Positions 6,218 to 11,841 of a stretch of 16,734 nucleotides of DNA are shown here, piece by piece. The stretch spans positions 1 to 16,734 of the forward strand of contig CACXCH010000107.1 of assembly GCA_902766085.1 (NCBI GenBank), written 5' to 3'. Every line of letters begins with the position of its first letter. Position 1 is the first letter of the stretch. The notes beneath the pieces were generated by a model. That model did no database searches. It saw only the letters and a program-made list of their open reading frames with translations, and was not told the origin of the DNA. Source of the DNA: an uncultured Eubacteriales bacterium (GTDB taxonomy: Bacteria; Bacillota; Clostridia; TANB77; CAG-508). The position numbers and the translations under genes are program-made.

Positions 6218-6270
6218 TATCCAAATTTGTCATAGAATTTAATAATAAAGGAGAGACAAAAGTTTGGATA
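6218..6270 (+). promoter_or_regulatory. 14-bp inverted repeat covering the TTG start of the M23 peptidase gene
   Basis: tatccaaatttgtc (6218-6231) pairs fully with gacaaa...tttggata (6255-6260 and 6263-6270), with a 2-nt bulge (6261-6262). The Shine-Dalgarno AAAGGAGAG (6247-6255) is in the loop, and the TTG start codon (6264-6266) is in the 3' arm. The arrangement is the same as at the preceding gene. Confidence 0.65.
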
Positions 6271-7169
6271 GAGTAATAAGTGATGAAGAAAGAATTAGAA
6301 GGGCTGAAGAAATTTTAGCTAGAAGGAGAAACAAGATTCCTGCAAGCAATTTTAACAATGAAGAAATAAGAGGAATTAGAATTTCAAAGTTTGGAAAATT
6401 TTTTTTACAAACAATTACTAGTATATGCATTTTTGGAATAATGTATTTTCTAAGCCAAAATTATAGCTATGCTATGGATAAAATAAAGCCGGTTATGAAT
6501 GATGATACAGATTTTAATAAATTATATGGATATATGAATAACATTTTTTCAAATATAATAGAAAGTAATGATGAAAATAATAATATAAGCAATACTGACA
6601 ATGCAAACGAACAAAATATATTAGAAGACAATGTAGAAAATGTATCTGAAACAAACGAAGAATCTTCTCAAACAGGCAATGAAGAATCTAATAACGACTC
6701 TTCTAGCGAATTAGTAAATATAGCAGATTCAAATTTAAGCAACCAGTCAGAGGAAAATTTGGATGATGTTTCTTACATAAAAAAATATGCTAATATAATA
6801 AAACCAGTGAATGGGGTTGTTACATCATGGTATGGCTCAAGGAAAGCAACAGACATAGTATCAGCATATCATAAAGGCGTAGATATAGGAGCTTCAGTAG
6901 GAACTCCTATTTATTCTTCTATGGACGGCAAAGTTACTCTTGTTTCAGAAATTGGAGACTACGGAAAGCACGTAAAAATAACAAACGGAGAGATTTCAAT
7001 TTTGTATGCACATTGTAGCAAAATAGATGTAAAAGAAGGCGATACAATTGTACAAGGCCAAAAAATTGCAGAAGTAGGAACAACGGGAAAGTCAACAGGA
7101 CCACACCTGCATATAGAAATAATGAGAAATGATAGAAATGTTGATCCTGCGCAAATAATTAATTTTTAG
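6264..7169 (+). CDS. Membrane-anchored M23 (LytM-type) peptidoglycan endopeptidase
   Basis: A 301-residue protein. A basic, helical cytoplasmic N terminus (EERIRRAEEILARRR, 9-23) is followed by one membrane segment (~46-64), a long Asn/Glu/Ser-rich linker (~95-168) and a C-terminal M23 domain (~180-301). All metal and catalytic residues are present: H203 and D207 in YHKGVDIGA, H250 in YAHCS, and H281 and H283 in GPHLHIEI, so it should cleave peptide crosslinks in peptidoglycan outside the membrane. The layout recalls the sporulation proteins SpoIIQ and SpoIVFA, whose LytM domains are often degenerate, but here the site is intact and no partner gene is adjacent. The TTG start at 6264 has AAAGGAGAG 8 nt upstream, and no better start exists. 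It probably shares a transcript with the 81-aa gene. Confidence 0.88.
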   Translation: MDRVISDEERIRRAEEILARRRNKIPASNFNNEEIRGIRISKFGKFFLQTITSICIFGIMYFLSQNYSYAMDKIKPVMNDDTDFNKLYGYMNNIFSNIIESNDENNNISNTDNANEQNILEDNVENVSETNEESSQTGNEESNNDSSSELVNIADSNLSNQSEENLDDVSYIKKYANIIKPVNGVVTSWYGSRKATDIVSAYHKGVDIGASVGTPIYSSMDGKVTLVSEIGDYGKHVKITNGEISILYAHCSKIDVKEGDTIVQGQKIAEVGTTGKSTGPHLHIEIMRNDRNVDPAQIINF

Positions 7170-7214
7170 TGATTTTATTAAATATTAAAGATTGTTAATA
7201 ACAACCCAAATACC

Positions 7215-7269
7215 GTTACAATTCAAAAGCTGATATTTATAAATTAAAATGATTCTATTGAATTGTAAC
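7215..7269. repeat. 12-bp perfect inverted repeat upstream of the rpmB promoter
   Basis: gttacaattcaa (7215-7226) and ttgaattgtaac (7258-7269) are exact complements, 31 nt apart. No T-run follows on either strand, so it does not look like a terminator. It lies about 40 nt upstream of the rpmB -35 box. A second gtaacg word (7275-7280) and a palindrome, aacgaaacgtt (7277-7287), follow. Confidence 0.5.
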
Positions 7270-7308
7270 AAAAGGTAACGAAACGTTGCAGTATTTTAGA
7301 AAAAGGGG

Positions 7309-7337
7309 TTGACAAAAGCTTAAAAAGCCTGTATAAT
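7309..7337 (+). promoter_or_regulatory. Strong housekeeping promoter of rpmB
   Basis: Perfect TTGACA (7309-7314), a 17-nt spacer and perfect TATAAT (7332-7337). This is the best promoter in the window and fits a ribosomal protein gene. The leader is about 60 nt. Confidence 0.88.
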
Positions 7338-7403
7338 AACAAAGTACGTTAAAGAAATTTATTGAAAAAAGATAAATATTTCATTAAAAGGGAGGGATTC
7401 AAA

Positions 7404-7604
7404 ATGGCAAAATGTGATGTATGTGGAAAAACAGTAGCAAATGGAAATAGAGTTAGTATTGCTCGTTCTCATGTTAGTAGAAGAGCTTCAAGAACTTGGA
7501 AACCAAACCTTAGAACTGTTCATATTAATGTTAATGGAGAAAATAAAAAAATGCATGTTTGCACAAAATGCTTACGTTCATCAAAACTTCAAGATAATGC
7601 ATAG
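7404..7604 (+). CDS. rpmB: Large ribosomal subunit protein bL28, zinc-binding (C+) form
   Basis: A 66-residue basic protein of the large ribosomal subunit. It opens MAKCDVCGKTVANGNRVS, the characteristic bL28 start, and has a second pair of Cys in CTKC (residues 54-57); the two CxxC pairs can bind zinc, so this is the C+ paralogue type. The true start is ATG 7404, with GGGAGGG at 7390-7396; the upstream in-frame TTG at 7362 lacks a ribosome binding site. It is a one-gene unit with its own strong promoter and a strong hairpin after the stop. Such stand-alone rpmB is common in Firmicutes. Confidence 0.97.
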   Translation: MAKCDVCGKTVANGNRVSIARSHVSRRASRTWKPNLRTVHINVNGENKKMHVCTKCLRSSKLQDNA

Positions 7605-7622
7605 TTAAAAATGGTATTAACA

Positions 7623-7656
7623 AAGAGCCACTTGTTATTTATAACAAGTGGCTTTT
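7623..7656. terminator. Shared terminator between rpmB and the converging spoVM unit
   Basis: agccacttgttat (7626-7638) pairs with ataacaagtggct (7641-7653), extended by a G-T and two A-T pairs. TTTT ends the + strand side, and the complement gives TCTTTG for minus-strand transcripts. It is placed between two converging units, so it probably serves both. Confidence 0.85.
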
Positions 7657-7724
7657 AAGCAGTTAAATATTGTTTGCTAATTTAATTATTTATTTGGAGA
7701 ACTACAACAATTTTTCACCAACAA

Positions 7725-7805
7725 TCATTTATCATCTTTGATTCCAAAGAACAATTTTACAAAACCTCTTAACCACTTTGGAACTTTTTTCACAACCACT
7801 GTCAT
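7725..7805 (-). CDS. spoVM: SpoVM-like spore coat assembly peptide (26 aa)
   Basis: On the minus strand, ATG (7805-7803) follows AAGGAGGTAA (7820-7811), a very strong ribosome binding site, and the frame ends at TGA (7727-7725). The peptide is exactly 26 residues, the length of Bacillus SpoVM. It starts MTVVVKKVPKWLRGFVKLFF and, like SpoVM, has Pro at position 9, followed by an amphipathic helix with Lys/Arg on one face and bulky residues on the other, then a short charged tail. SpoVM inserts into the convex outer forespore membrane and anchors SpoIVA, the base of the spore coat. It lies 39 nt after a 52-aa membrane protein gene in the same direction, probably in one sporulation transcript. 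The call rests on length, Pro9 and pattern, because little identity can be expected in such a small peptide. Confidence 0.85.
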   Translation of the reverse strand: MTVVVKKVPKWLRGFVKLFFGIKDDK

Positions 7806-7844
7806 AAAAATTACCTCCTTAATAAGTAAATTATGTACTATATT

Positions 7845-8003
7845 TTAGCAATCTTTTTGCCACAAAAATAGTAAACCAACAAGAATCAAAGCACAACCAA
7901 TTATAAATAGCCAACCTGCAAGAGGAAGTAATATTACTAGCAATATGCCAAGTCCAAAGCCAATAAGGCAAGCTGCAAGCATTTTTTTCAGAACATTAAA
8001 CAT
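7845..8003 (-). CDS. Small two-helix membrane protein upstream of spoVM (52 aa)
   Basis: On the minus strand, ATG (8003-8001) has AAGGGGG as ribosome binding site about 5 nt upstream, and the frame ends at TAA (7847-7845). The product starts MFNVLKKMLAACLIGFGLGI and contains two hydrophobic segments (~9-29 and ~31-47) joined by a short PLAG turn, ending WQKDC. This is a membrane hairpin of a kind often seen as a short hypothetical protein in spore-forming Clostridia (from memory, not a search). It precedes spoVM by 39 nt, and a possible mother-cell promoter lies just upstream, so a sporulation role is inferred. Another short gene, 14316, uses the same unusual AAGGGGG ribosome binding site. 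Confidence 0.75.
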   Translation of the reverse strand: MFNVLKKMLAACLIGFGLGILLVILLPLAGWLFIIGCALILVGLLFLWQKDC

Positions 8004-8020
8004 TATTACCCCCTTTCTAA

Positions 8021-8048
8021 TATTATATGTAAACTATAATTTTATGTT
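8021..8048 (-). promoter_or_regulatory. Possible mother-cell sigma promoter of the spoVM unit
   Basis: On the minus strand, CATATAATA (8029-8021) fits the SigK -10 pattern CATAnnnTA and is one base from the SigE form. AC at 8047-8046 lies 16 nt upstream, as in SigK promoters. The start would lie about 10-15 nt before the ribosome binding site of the 52-aa gene. This is a motif match only. Confidence 0.4.
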
Positions 8049-8069
8049 ACTATCAAAAATTAAAGGAAT

Positions 8070-8088
8070 TAAAAGGCATAATATTTAA
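8070..8088. repeat. Fragment of the palindromic repeat end
   Basis: taaaaggcataatatttaa at 8070-8088 equals the complement of the right inner end of repeat copy 1 (about 1345-1363). It is a single half-site without the rest of the element, probably a decayed copy or a solo end. Confidence 0.45.
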
Positions 8089-8117
8089 CAAAAAGTATTT
8101 TAAAAAAAGTTTTTATG

Positions 8118-8126
8118 TGGTATAGT
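8118..8126 (+). promoter_or_regulatory. Extended -10 promoter of the GH18 gene
   Basis: TGG-TATAGT (8118-8126) is an extended -10 element. The -35 position holds only tttaaa-like sequence. The start near 8133 lies just before the ribosome binding site AAAAGGAG (8136-8143). Confidence 0.4.
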
Positions 8127-8154
8127 ATGTAATATAAAAGGAGAAAAACTTTAT

Positions 8155-9837
8155 ATGAAATTAAGTAAAAAAGAGACGAAGTTTTTACACTTAGTTAGAA
8201 GATCAATAATTATAGCAATCTATTTATTAATAATAACATTTTTGATTAAAATTGCACCAAATTATGTGAAAGAGGCAAGCGATGATAGAGTAAATTTGTT
8301 AGTAAATAACAATAATGTAACTAAGAATTTGAAAAAAGATATAATAGTTAAAGATAATGAATATTATTTATCAATAGCTGATGTAAAAAACTTTTTAGAT
8401 GAATTTTTAGTAGAAGATGGACAAGATATAATTTTAACATCGAATACTAAAACTGTTAAATATGTAAAAAATAGTAATCAAATAGACATCAATACATCTT
8501 ATGTAAAGGTTACAAACCCATCAATTGATGTTGACGATTCAACATATTTACCAGTAAGTGAACTTGCTGTAATCTATAATTTAGAATACAAATATGATCA
8601 GGAATCTAAAAAACTAATTATTGATTCGTTAAGCAAAAAATTTGTTGAAGCTGAAAGCAAATCAAACCAATATGTTAGATATAAAGCTGATTTTTTCTCA
8701 AAAGGTGTAGCAAAAGTAAAAAAGAATGAAAAGGTTTCAATAGTACAAGATTTTGAAAATGATACAGATATTGAACTTAATGGATGGACTAGAGTAAGAA
8801 CAAGCTCTGGAATAATAGGCTATATAAAAAGCAATAAACTAAAAAATAGAACTGTAAAAAGGGATAATTTGGAAAGAAAAAAGATAGATGGAAAGGTAAG
8901 CATAATGTGGGACTACTATAGTCCTTACGATCCTTGCCCAACAAGAAGTGATAAAATAGATGGAGTAAATGTTGTATCACCTTCATTCTTTGAATTAATG
9001 TCAAATGGAGAAATTAAAACTAATATTGGAAAAACGGGTGAAGCATATATTCAATGGGCAAAAAATAATGGATACAAAATTTGGCCAACATTATCAAATA
9101 CATTTTTAAATAATAAAGATGCCGTATCAAAGATGATGTATACATTTGAAACAAGAGAAAATTTAATTGACAATATTATTGATGCCTTAGTTGAATCAAA
9201 TGTAGATGGAATTAACATTGACTTAGAAAATATGTACAAAGATGATAAGGACAAGTATTCTAGATTTATTATTGAACTTGCACCTCGTGTTAGGGAAATA
9301 GGGATGACATTATGTGTTGATGTTACAGAGCCTGATGGATCTGACAACTGGTCATTATGCTATGATAGACATACAATAGCAGAAGCTTCAGATTATTTGG
9401 TATTTATTGGATACGACCAACATAACAATTCTTCGAAGGAAGCTGGAACTGTTGCAGGGTATGACTGGGAAGAAACAAACATTAAAAAATTTCTAGGACA
9501 AGAAGAAGTATCTCCAGAAAAATTGATTTTGGCAATGCCATTTTATACAAGACTTTGGAGAGAATCTAATGGTAAAATTACAAGTAAGGTCGTTAATATG
9601 AAGGATGTTTCAATCCCTAACGGAGTTACTACAACTTGGAATGACATTACAAAGCAAAACTATTATGAATACGAAAAGGATGGAGTAAAATATAAAATGT
9701 GGATTGAAGATGAAACATCAATCAAAAATAAACTACAACTAATAAAGAATTATAATTTAGCCGGAGCAGGATTCTGGGAAAAAGACAGAGAAAAAGAAGA
9801 TGTTTGGACAATTATTAAAGAAGAATTAGAAAACTAA
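8155..9837 (+). CDS. Membrane-anchored GH18-family glycosidase with stalk and SH3 domains
   Basis: A 560-residue protein. It has a basic N terminus, one membrane segment (~16-34), a region like the copper-amine-oxidase N-terminal stalk domain (~45-158, with YLSIADVKNFL and YLPVSELAVIYNL), a bacterial SH3 domain (~172-232, ending GIIGYIKSNKL), then a GH18 barrel (~247-558). The GH18 motif is DGINIDLE (351-358), with E358 as catalytic acid; Asn replaces the second Asp of the textbook DxxDxDxE, as in the YaaH/SleL spore-wall group. Later barrel strands such as DYLVFIGYDQH (~414-424) and AMPFYTRLW are also typical. It probably cleaves N-acetylglucosamine bonds in peptidoglycan, in vegetative wall or spore cortex; the substrate is inferred. 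The start ATG 8155 has AAAAGGAG 11 nt upstream. Single-gene unit. Confidence 0.9.
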   Translation: MKLSKKETKFLHLVRRSIIIAIYLLIITFLIKIAPNYVKEASDDRVNLLVNNNNVTKNLKKDIIVKDNEYYLSIADVKNFLDEFLVEDGQDIILTSNTKTVKYVKNSNQIDINTSYVKVTNPSIDVDDSTYLPVSELAVIYNLEYKYDQESKKLIIDSLSKKFVEAESKSNQYVRYKADFFSKGVAKVKKNEKVSIVQDFENDTDIELNGWTRVRTSSGIIGYIKSNKLKNRTVKRDNLERKKIDGKVSIMWDYYSPYDPCPTRSDKIDGVNVVSPSFFELMSNGEIKTNIGKTGEAYIQWAKNNGYKIWPTLSNTFLNNKDAVSKMMYTFETRENLIDNIIDALVESNVDGINIDLENMYKDDKDKYSRFIIELAPRVREIGMTLCVDVTEPDGSDNWSLCYDRHTIAEASDYLVFIGYDQHNNSSKEAGTVAGYDWEETNIKKFLGQEEVSPEKLILAMPFYTRLWRESNGKITSKVVNMKDVSIPNGVTTTWNDITKQNYYEYEKDGVKYKMWIEDETSIKNKLQLIKNYNLAGAGFWEKDREKEDVWTIIKEELEN

Positions 9838-9857
9838 AAATATAACTTGTTCTAATA

Positions 9858-9896
9858 AATAATCACTTGCATATAATATATATGTAGGTGATTATT
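9858..9896 (+). promoter_or_regulatory. 18-bp hairpin at the gene boundary; its 3' arm is the ribosome binding site of the next gene
   Basis: Positions 9858-9875 pair with 9879-9896 along all 18 positions (two G-T wobbles) around a 3-nt loop. TTATTTT follows, so it may end the GH18 transcript. The 3' arm contains AGGTGAT (9886-9892), a good match to the 16S rRNA 3' end, placed 4 nt before TTG 9897. Confidence 0.7.
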
Positions 9897-10652
9897 TTGA
9901 AAATAGCGTTTGTTAATTTAATAAAGAATGATAAAAAAGGTTTTTTAAACAATGTGAAATATTATATGGGAGAAAAACTTAATAAAATATATCAAAAAAA
10001 TGAAAATTTTTATTCATATAATTTTAATGAAAAAACTAAAAAGAAAATAATAAAAAAGCTAAAAAACTATAGCTATGCTCTGACAGAAAATGATACTGAC
10101 ATAGGATTTAAAACTTTGACCGGACAGACATTTGTAAAGTATATGATTTATGAAATATACAAAAGCTTAAGTAAAAGGAAAGATGAAATAACATTGTTAG
10201 TAAACACACTTAGTGAAGAAAATGTGGAAATCATTAAAGATTTAGCAAGCAAAATTAAGGTTGTAAACATTGTAACTGAGAATGATGCTTTCTTTAATTT
10301 AGATAGAAATCTTGAAAGACAAAATGTCTATATAACAGTTTCGAACAATAAAAGAAAGAGCCTAAAAAATGTTGAAATAGCAGTTAATTTTGACTTCAAA
10401 TCGATTAAAAGATACAATTTTAACCGAAATATGACAATAGTTGACCTAACAGGAACATTAGAAATTCCAAGAGCCTTTGATGGTAAAATAATAAAAAAAT
10501 TAAATATAACAACTAAAAAGAAACTTAGAATTTTTGCAGAATATGAAAATTTTAGTAAAAGTAAACTTATGGAGTATCAAATTCTAAATTTACCAAATTA
10601 TTCAAAAATAAGAGAATACATAGAAATGAATAAACTGAAAATTGCTGATTAG
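9897..10652 (+). CDS. Unrecognised cytoplasmic protein (251 aa)
   Basis: The start is set at TTG 9897 (reads MKIAFVNLIKNDKKG) because AGGTGAT precedes it; GTG 9888 would put the ribosome binding site inside the gene. There is no signal peptide, membrane segment or Cys. Lys makes up a large share of residues. The N-terminal third is basic and helical (NVKYYMGEKLNKIYQK); the middle has alternating strand-like hydrophobic runs and helices (EITLLVNTLSEENVEIIKDL, IKVVNIVTEN, NVYITVSNNKRKSLKNVEIA), which suggests a Rossmann-like alpha/beta domain of about residues 90-200, but I see no glycine-rich nucleotide motif. I do not recognise the family. It is flanked by the GH18 gene and greA; greA has its own promoter. 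It is probably real, because of its length, composition and ribosome binding site. Confidence 0.75.
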   Translation: MKIAFVNLIKNDKKGFLNNVKYYMGEKLNKIYQKNENFYSYNFNEKTKKKIIKKLKNYSYALTENDTDIGFKTLTGQTFVKYMIYEIYKSLSKRKDEITLLVNTLSEENVEIIKDLASKIKVVNIVTENDAFFNLDRNLERQNVYITVSNNKRKSLKNVEIAVNFDFKSIKRYNFNRNMTIVDLTGTLEIPRAFDGKIIKKLNITTKKKLRIFAEYENFSKSKLMEYQILNLPNYSKIREYIEMNKLKIAD

Positions 10653-10693
10653 ATTAACTTGTAACAAATATCCAAATTTATTTAAAAAAGCTA

Positions 10694-10722
10694 TTGACTT
10701 TTGAATTAAAATGTTTTAAGAT
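10694..10722 (+). promoter_or_regulatory. Promoter of greA
   Basis: TTGACT (10694-10699), a 17-nt spacer, TAAGAT (10717-10722). The leader is about 45 nt, ending in AAAGGAGG (10760-10767). Confidence 0.6.
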
Positions 10723-10775
10723 TATACAACGTAAGTTTAAGAAGAAAACTATAACACTAAAAAGGAGGCATCGAA

Positions 10776-11255
10776 ATGGATAACGAAGATGTAATACTAA
10801 CTCAAGAGGGCTATGATAAACTAGAAAGTCAATTAGAATATTTGAAAACAACGGAAAGAACTGAAATTGCAGGTAGAATTAAAGTCGCATTAGGATATGG
10901 AGACTTATCAGAAAATTCAGAATATGATGAGGCAAAATCTGCTCAAGAAGAAAATGAAAATAAAATAATTGAGCTTGAAAATAAACTTAGACACGCAAAA
11001 ATTATAGATGAATCTGAAATTGATACTAAAACTGTGCAAGTTGGAAATATAGTAAAAGTTCATGACGAAGACTTTGACGAAGATGTTGAATATACAATAG
11101 TGGGTTCAACAGAGGTTGATATTGCTCAAAATAAAATCTCTAATGAATCACCAATAGGAGCAGCTTTAATTGGTGCAAAAAAAGGTCAAGAAGTAGAGGC
11201 TCATTTACCAAATGGCTCAACAGCAAAATTTAAAATTTTAGCAATTAAAAAATAG
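10776..11255 (+). CDS. greA: Transcription elongation factor GreA
   Basis: A 159-residue protein, standard GreA length. GreA enters the secondary channel of RNA polymerase and stimulates cleavage of backtracked RNA. The N-terminal coiled coil (~1-78) carries LTQEGYDKLESQLEYLKTTE and the tip motif GDLSENSEYDEAKSAQ (~44-59), including the two acidic residues D45 and E48 that position the catalytic metal. The C-terminal FKBP-like domain (~85-159) contains YTIVGSTEVD and SPIGAALIGAKKGQEVE. The start is ATG 10776, with AAAGGAGG 8 nt upstream. It is a single-gene unit with its own promoter and terminator. Confidence 0.97.
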   Translation: MDNEDVILTQEGYDKLESQLEYLKTTERTEIAGRIKVALGYGDLSENSEYDEAKSAQEENENKIIELENKLRHAKIIDESEIDTKTVQVGNIVKVHDEDFDEDVEYTIVGSTEVDIAQNKISNESPIGAALIGAKKGQEVEAHLPNGSTAKFKILAIKK

Positions 11256-11282
11256 ATGTCTAACGAAAGTTAGACATTTTTT
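11256..11282 (+). terminator. Terminator of greA
   Basis: atgtctaac (11256-11264), a GAAA tetraloop and gttagacat (11269-11277) form a 9-bp stem followed by TTTTTT. The first bases touch the greA stop codon. Confidence 0.9.
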
Positions 11283-11451
11283 AATGTAATAGAAAGTTAT
11301 ACAAATATTTTTCTTAATTAGAATAAAGTAAGTAAGAAAAACAAGTAAAATTTACAAAAGAAAATCAAAGCTCTTAATATTTCTTATTTATTGATAAGGA
11401 ACTAATATAGTATGTTCAAAATGTGAATTTTTTGAAAATTTAACGATTTTA

Positions 11452-11481
11452 TTGCAAAAAAGGCAAACTTTGTGATATTAT
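11452..11481 (+). promoter_or_regulatory. Candidate promoter of the pilin-like/clpE unit
   Basis: TTGCAA (11452-11457), an 18-nt spacer, TATTAT (11476-11481). A second TATAAT at 11489-11494 has no -35 at the right distance. The rest of the 278-base gap after greA (11283-11451) is AT-rich with no gene or clear structure. Confidence 0.4.
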
Positions 11482-11506
11482 ATAGTTGTATAATTGCAAA
11501 GGAGGA

Positions 11507-11525
11507 AGAGTGAGTTAATCACTTT
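11507..11525 (+). promoter_or_regulatory. Small hairpin between ribosome binding site and start codon of the pilin-like gene
   Basis: agagtga (11507-11513) pairs with tcacttt (11519-11525), 7 bp with one G-T wobble, around gttaa. Folded, it leaves about 9 nt between AAAGGAGG (ending 11505) and ATG 11534. It is weaker than the similar hairpin at the PrsW-type gene. Confidence 0.4.
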
Positions 11526-11533
11526 AAGAATTT

Positions 11534-11740
11534 ATGGAGAATAAGCAAAACCAAGAAAAAGGTATAACAATTGTTGCATTAATTATTACTATAATAATAT
11601 TGTTACTATTAATTACAATAGCGATTGGGACAGCAAAGGAAGGGGCTACGGCTCAAAATAGTGCTAAAAATAAAACTAATAAATATAATAGCACTATGAT
11701 GGAACAACTAGAAGACCTAGATGGAATGAATATAAATTAA
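11534..11740 (+). CDS. Small membrane protein with a prepilin-like N terminus (68 aa)
   Basis: The product starts MENKQNQEKGITIVALIITI, followed by more Ile/Leu to about residue 31, then a short polar tail. The short charged leader, the Lys-Gly junction and the hydrophobic helix resemble class III signal sequences of type IV pilins and competence pseudopilins, which are cut after the Gly. It lacks the Glu at position +5 of mature pilins and the usual globular domain, so it may be a minor pseudopilin, a degenerate one or just a small membrane protein. No prepilin peptidase, ATPase or platform gene is nearby. ATG 11534 is the only possible start (an in-frame stop lies at 11525-11527), yet the ribosome binding site AAAGGAGG (11498-11505) is 28 nt away, with a small hairpin in between. 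clpE starts 101 nt downstream. Confidence 0.65.
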   Translation: MENKQNQEKGITIVALIITIIILLLLITIAIGTAKEGATAQNSAKNKTNKYNSTMMEQLEDLDGMNIN

Positions 11741-11820
11741 TGTAGACAAAAGAAAAATTAATAGACATAAGTTATAAATTAATGCGGACAAATGATTGAA
11801 TAAACATAAATTAATAAATG
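11731..11820 (+). repeat. Direct repeats in the clpE leader
   Basis: tataaattaatgtagacaaa (11731-11750) and tataaattaatgcggacaaa (11773-11792) match at 18 of 20 positions with a 42-nt period. A third, shorter copy, ataaattaataaatg, lies at 11806-11820. The first overlaps the end of the pilin-like gene. They could be regulator sites or a simple duplication. They do not match the CtsR heptad tandem (GGTCAAA). Confidence 0.55.
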
Positions 11821-11841
11821 CAAGAGAATGGAGTGATATAT

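Noticed and set aside
7362..7403. In-frame TTG upstream of rpmB as its start
   Set aside because: It would add 14 residues that bL28 does not have; GGGAGGG precedes ATG 7404.
8106..8152. 9-bp inverted repeat (aaagttttt/aaaaacttt) around the GH18 ribosome binding site
   Set aside because: Only A/T-rich pairs with one G-C, and the likely promoter (TGG-TATAGT, 8118-8126) lies between the arms, so the left arm would not be in the mRNA.
11818..11841. ATG 11818 as clpE start
   Set aside because: No ribosome binding site; GGAG precedes ATG 11842, which gives the zinc finger the usual N-terminal position.
11741..11841. CtsR operator upstream of clpE
   Set aside because: No tandem GGTCAAA heptads; the gacaaa words differ and have the wrong spacing.
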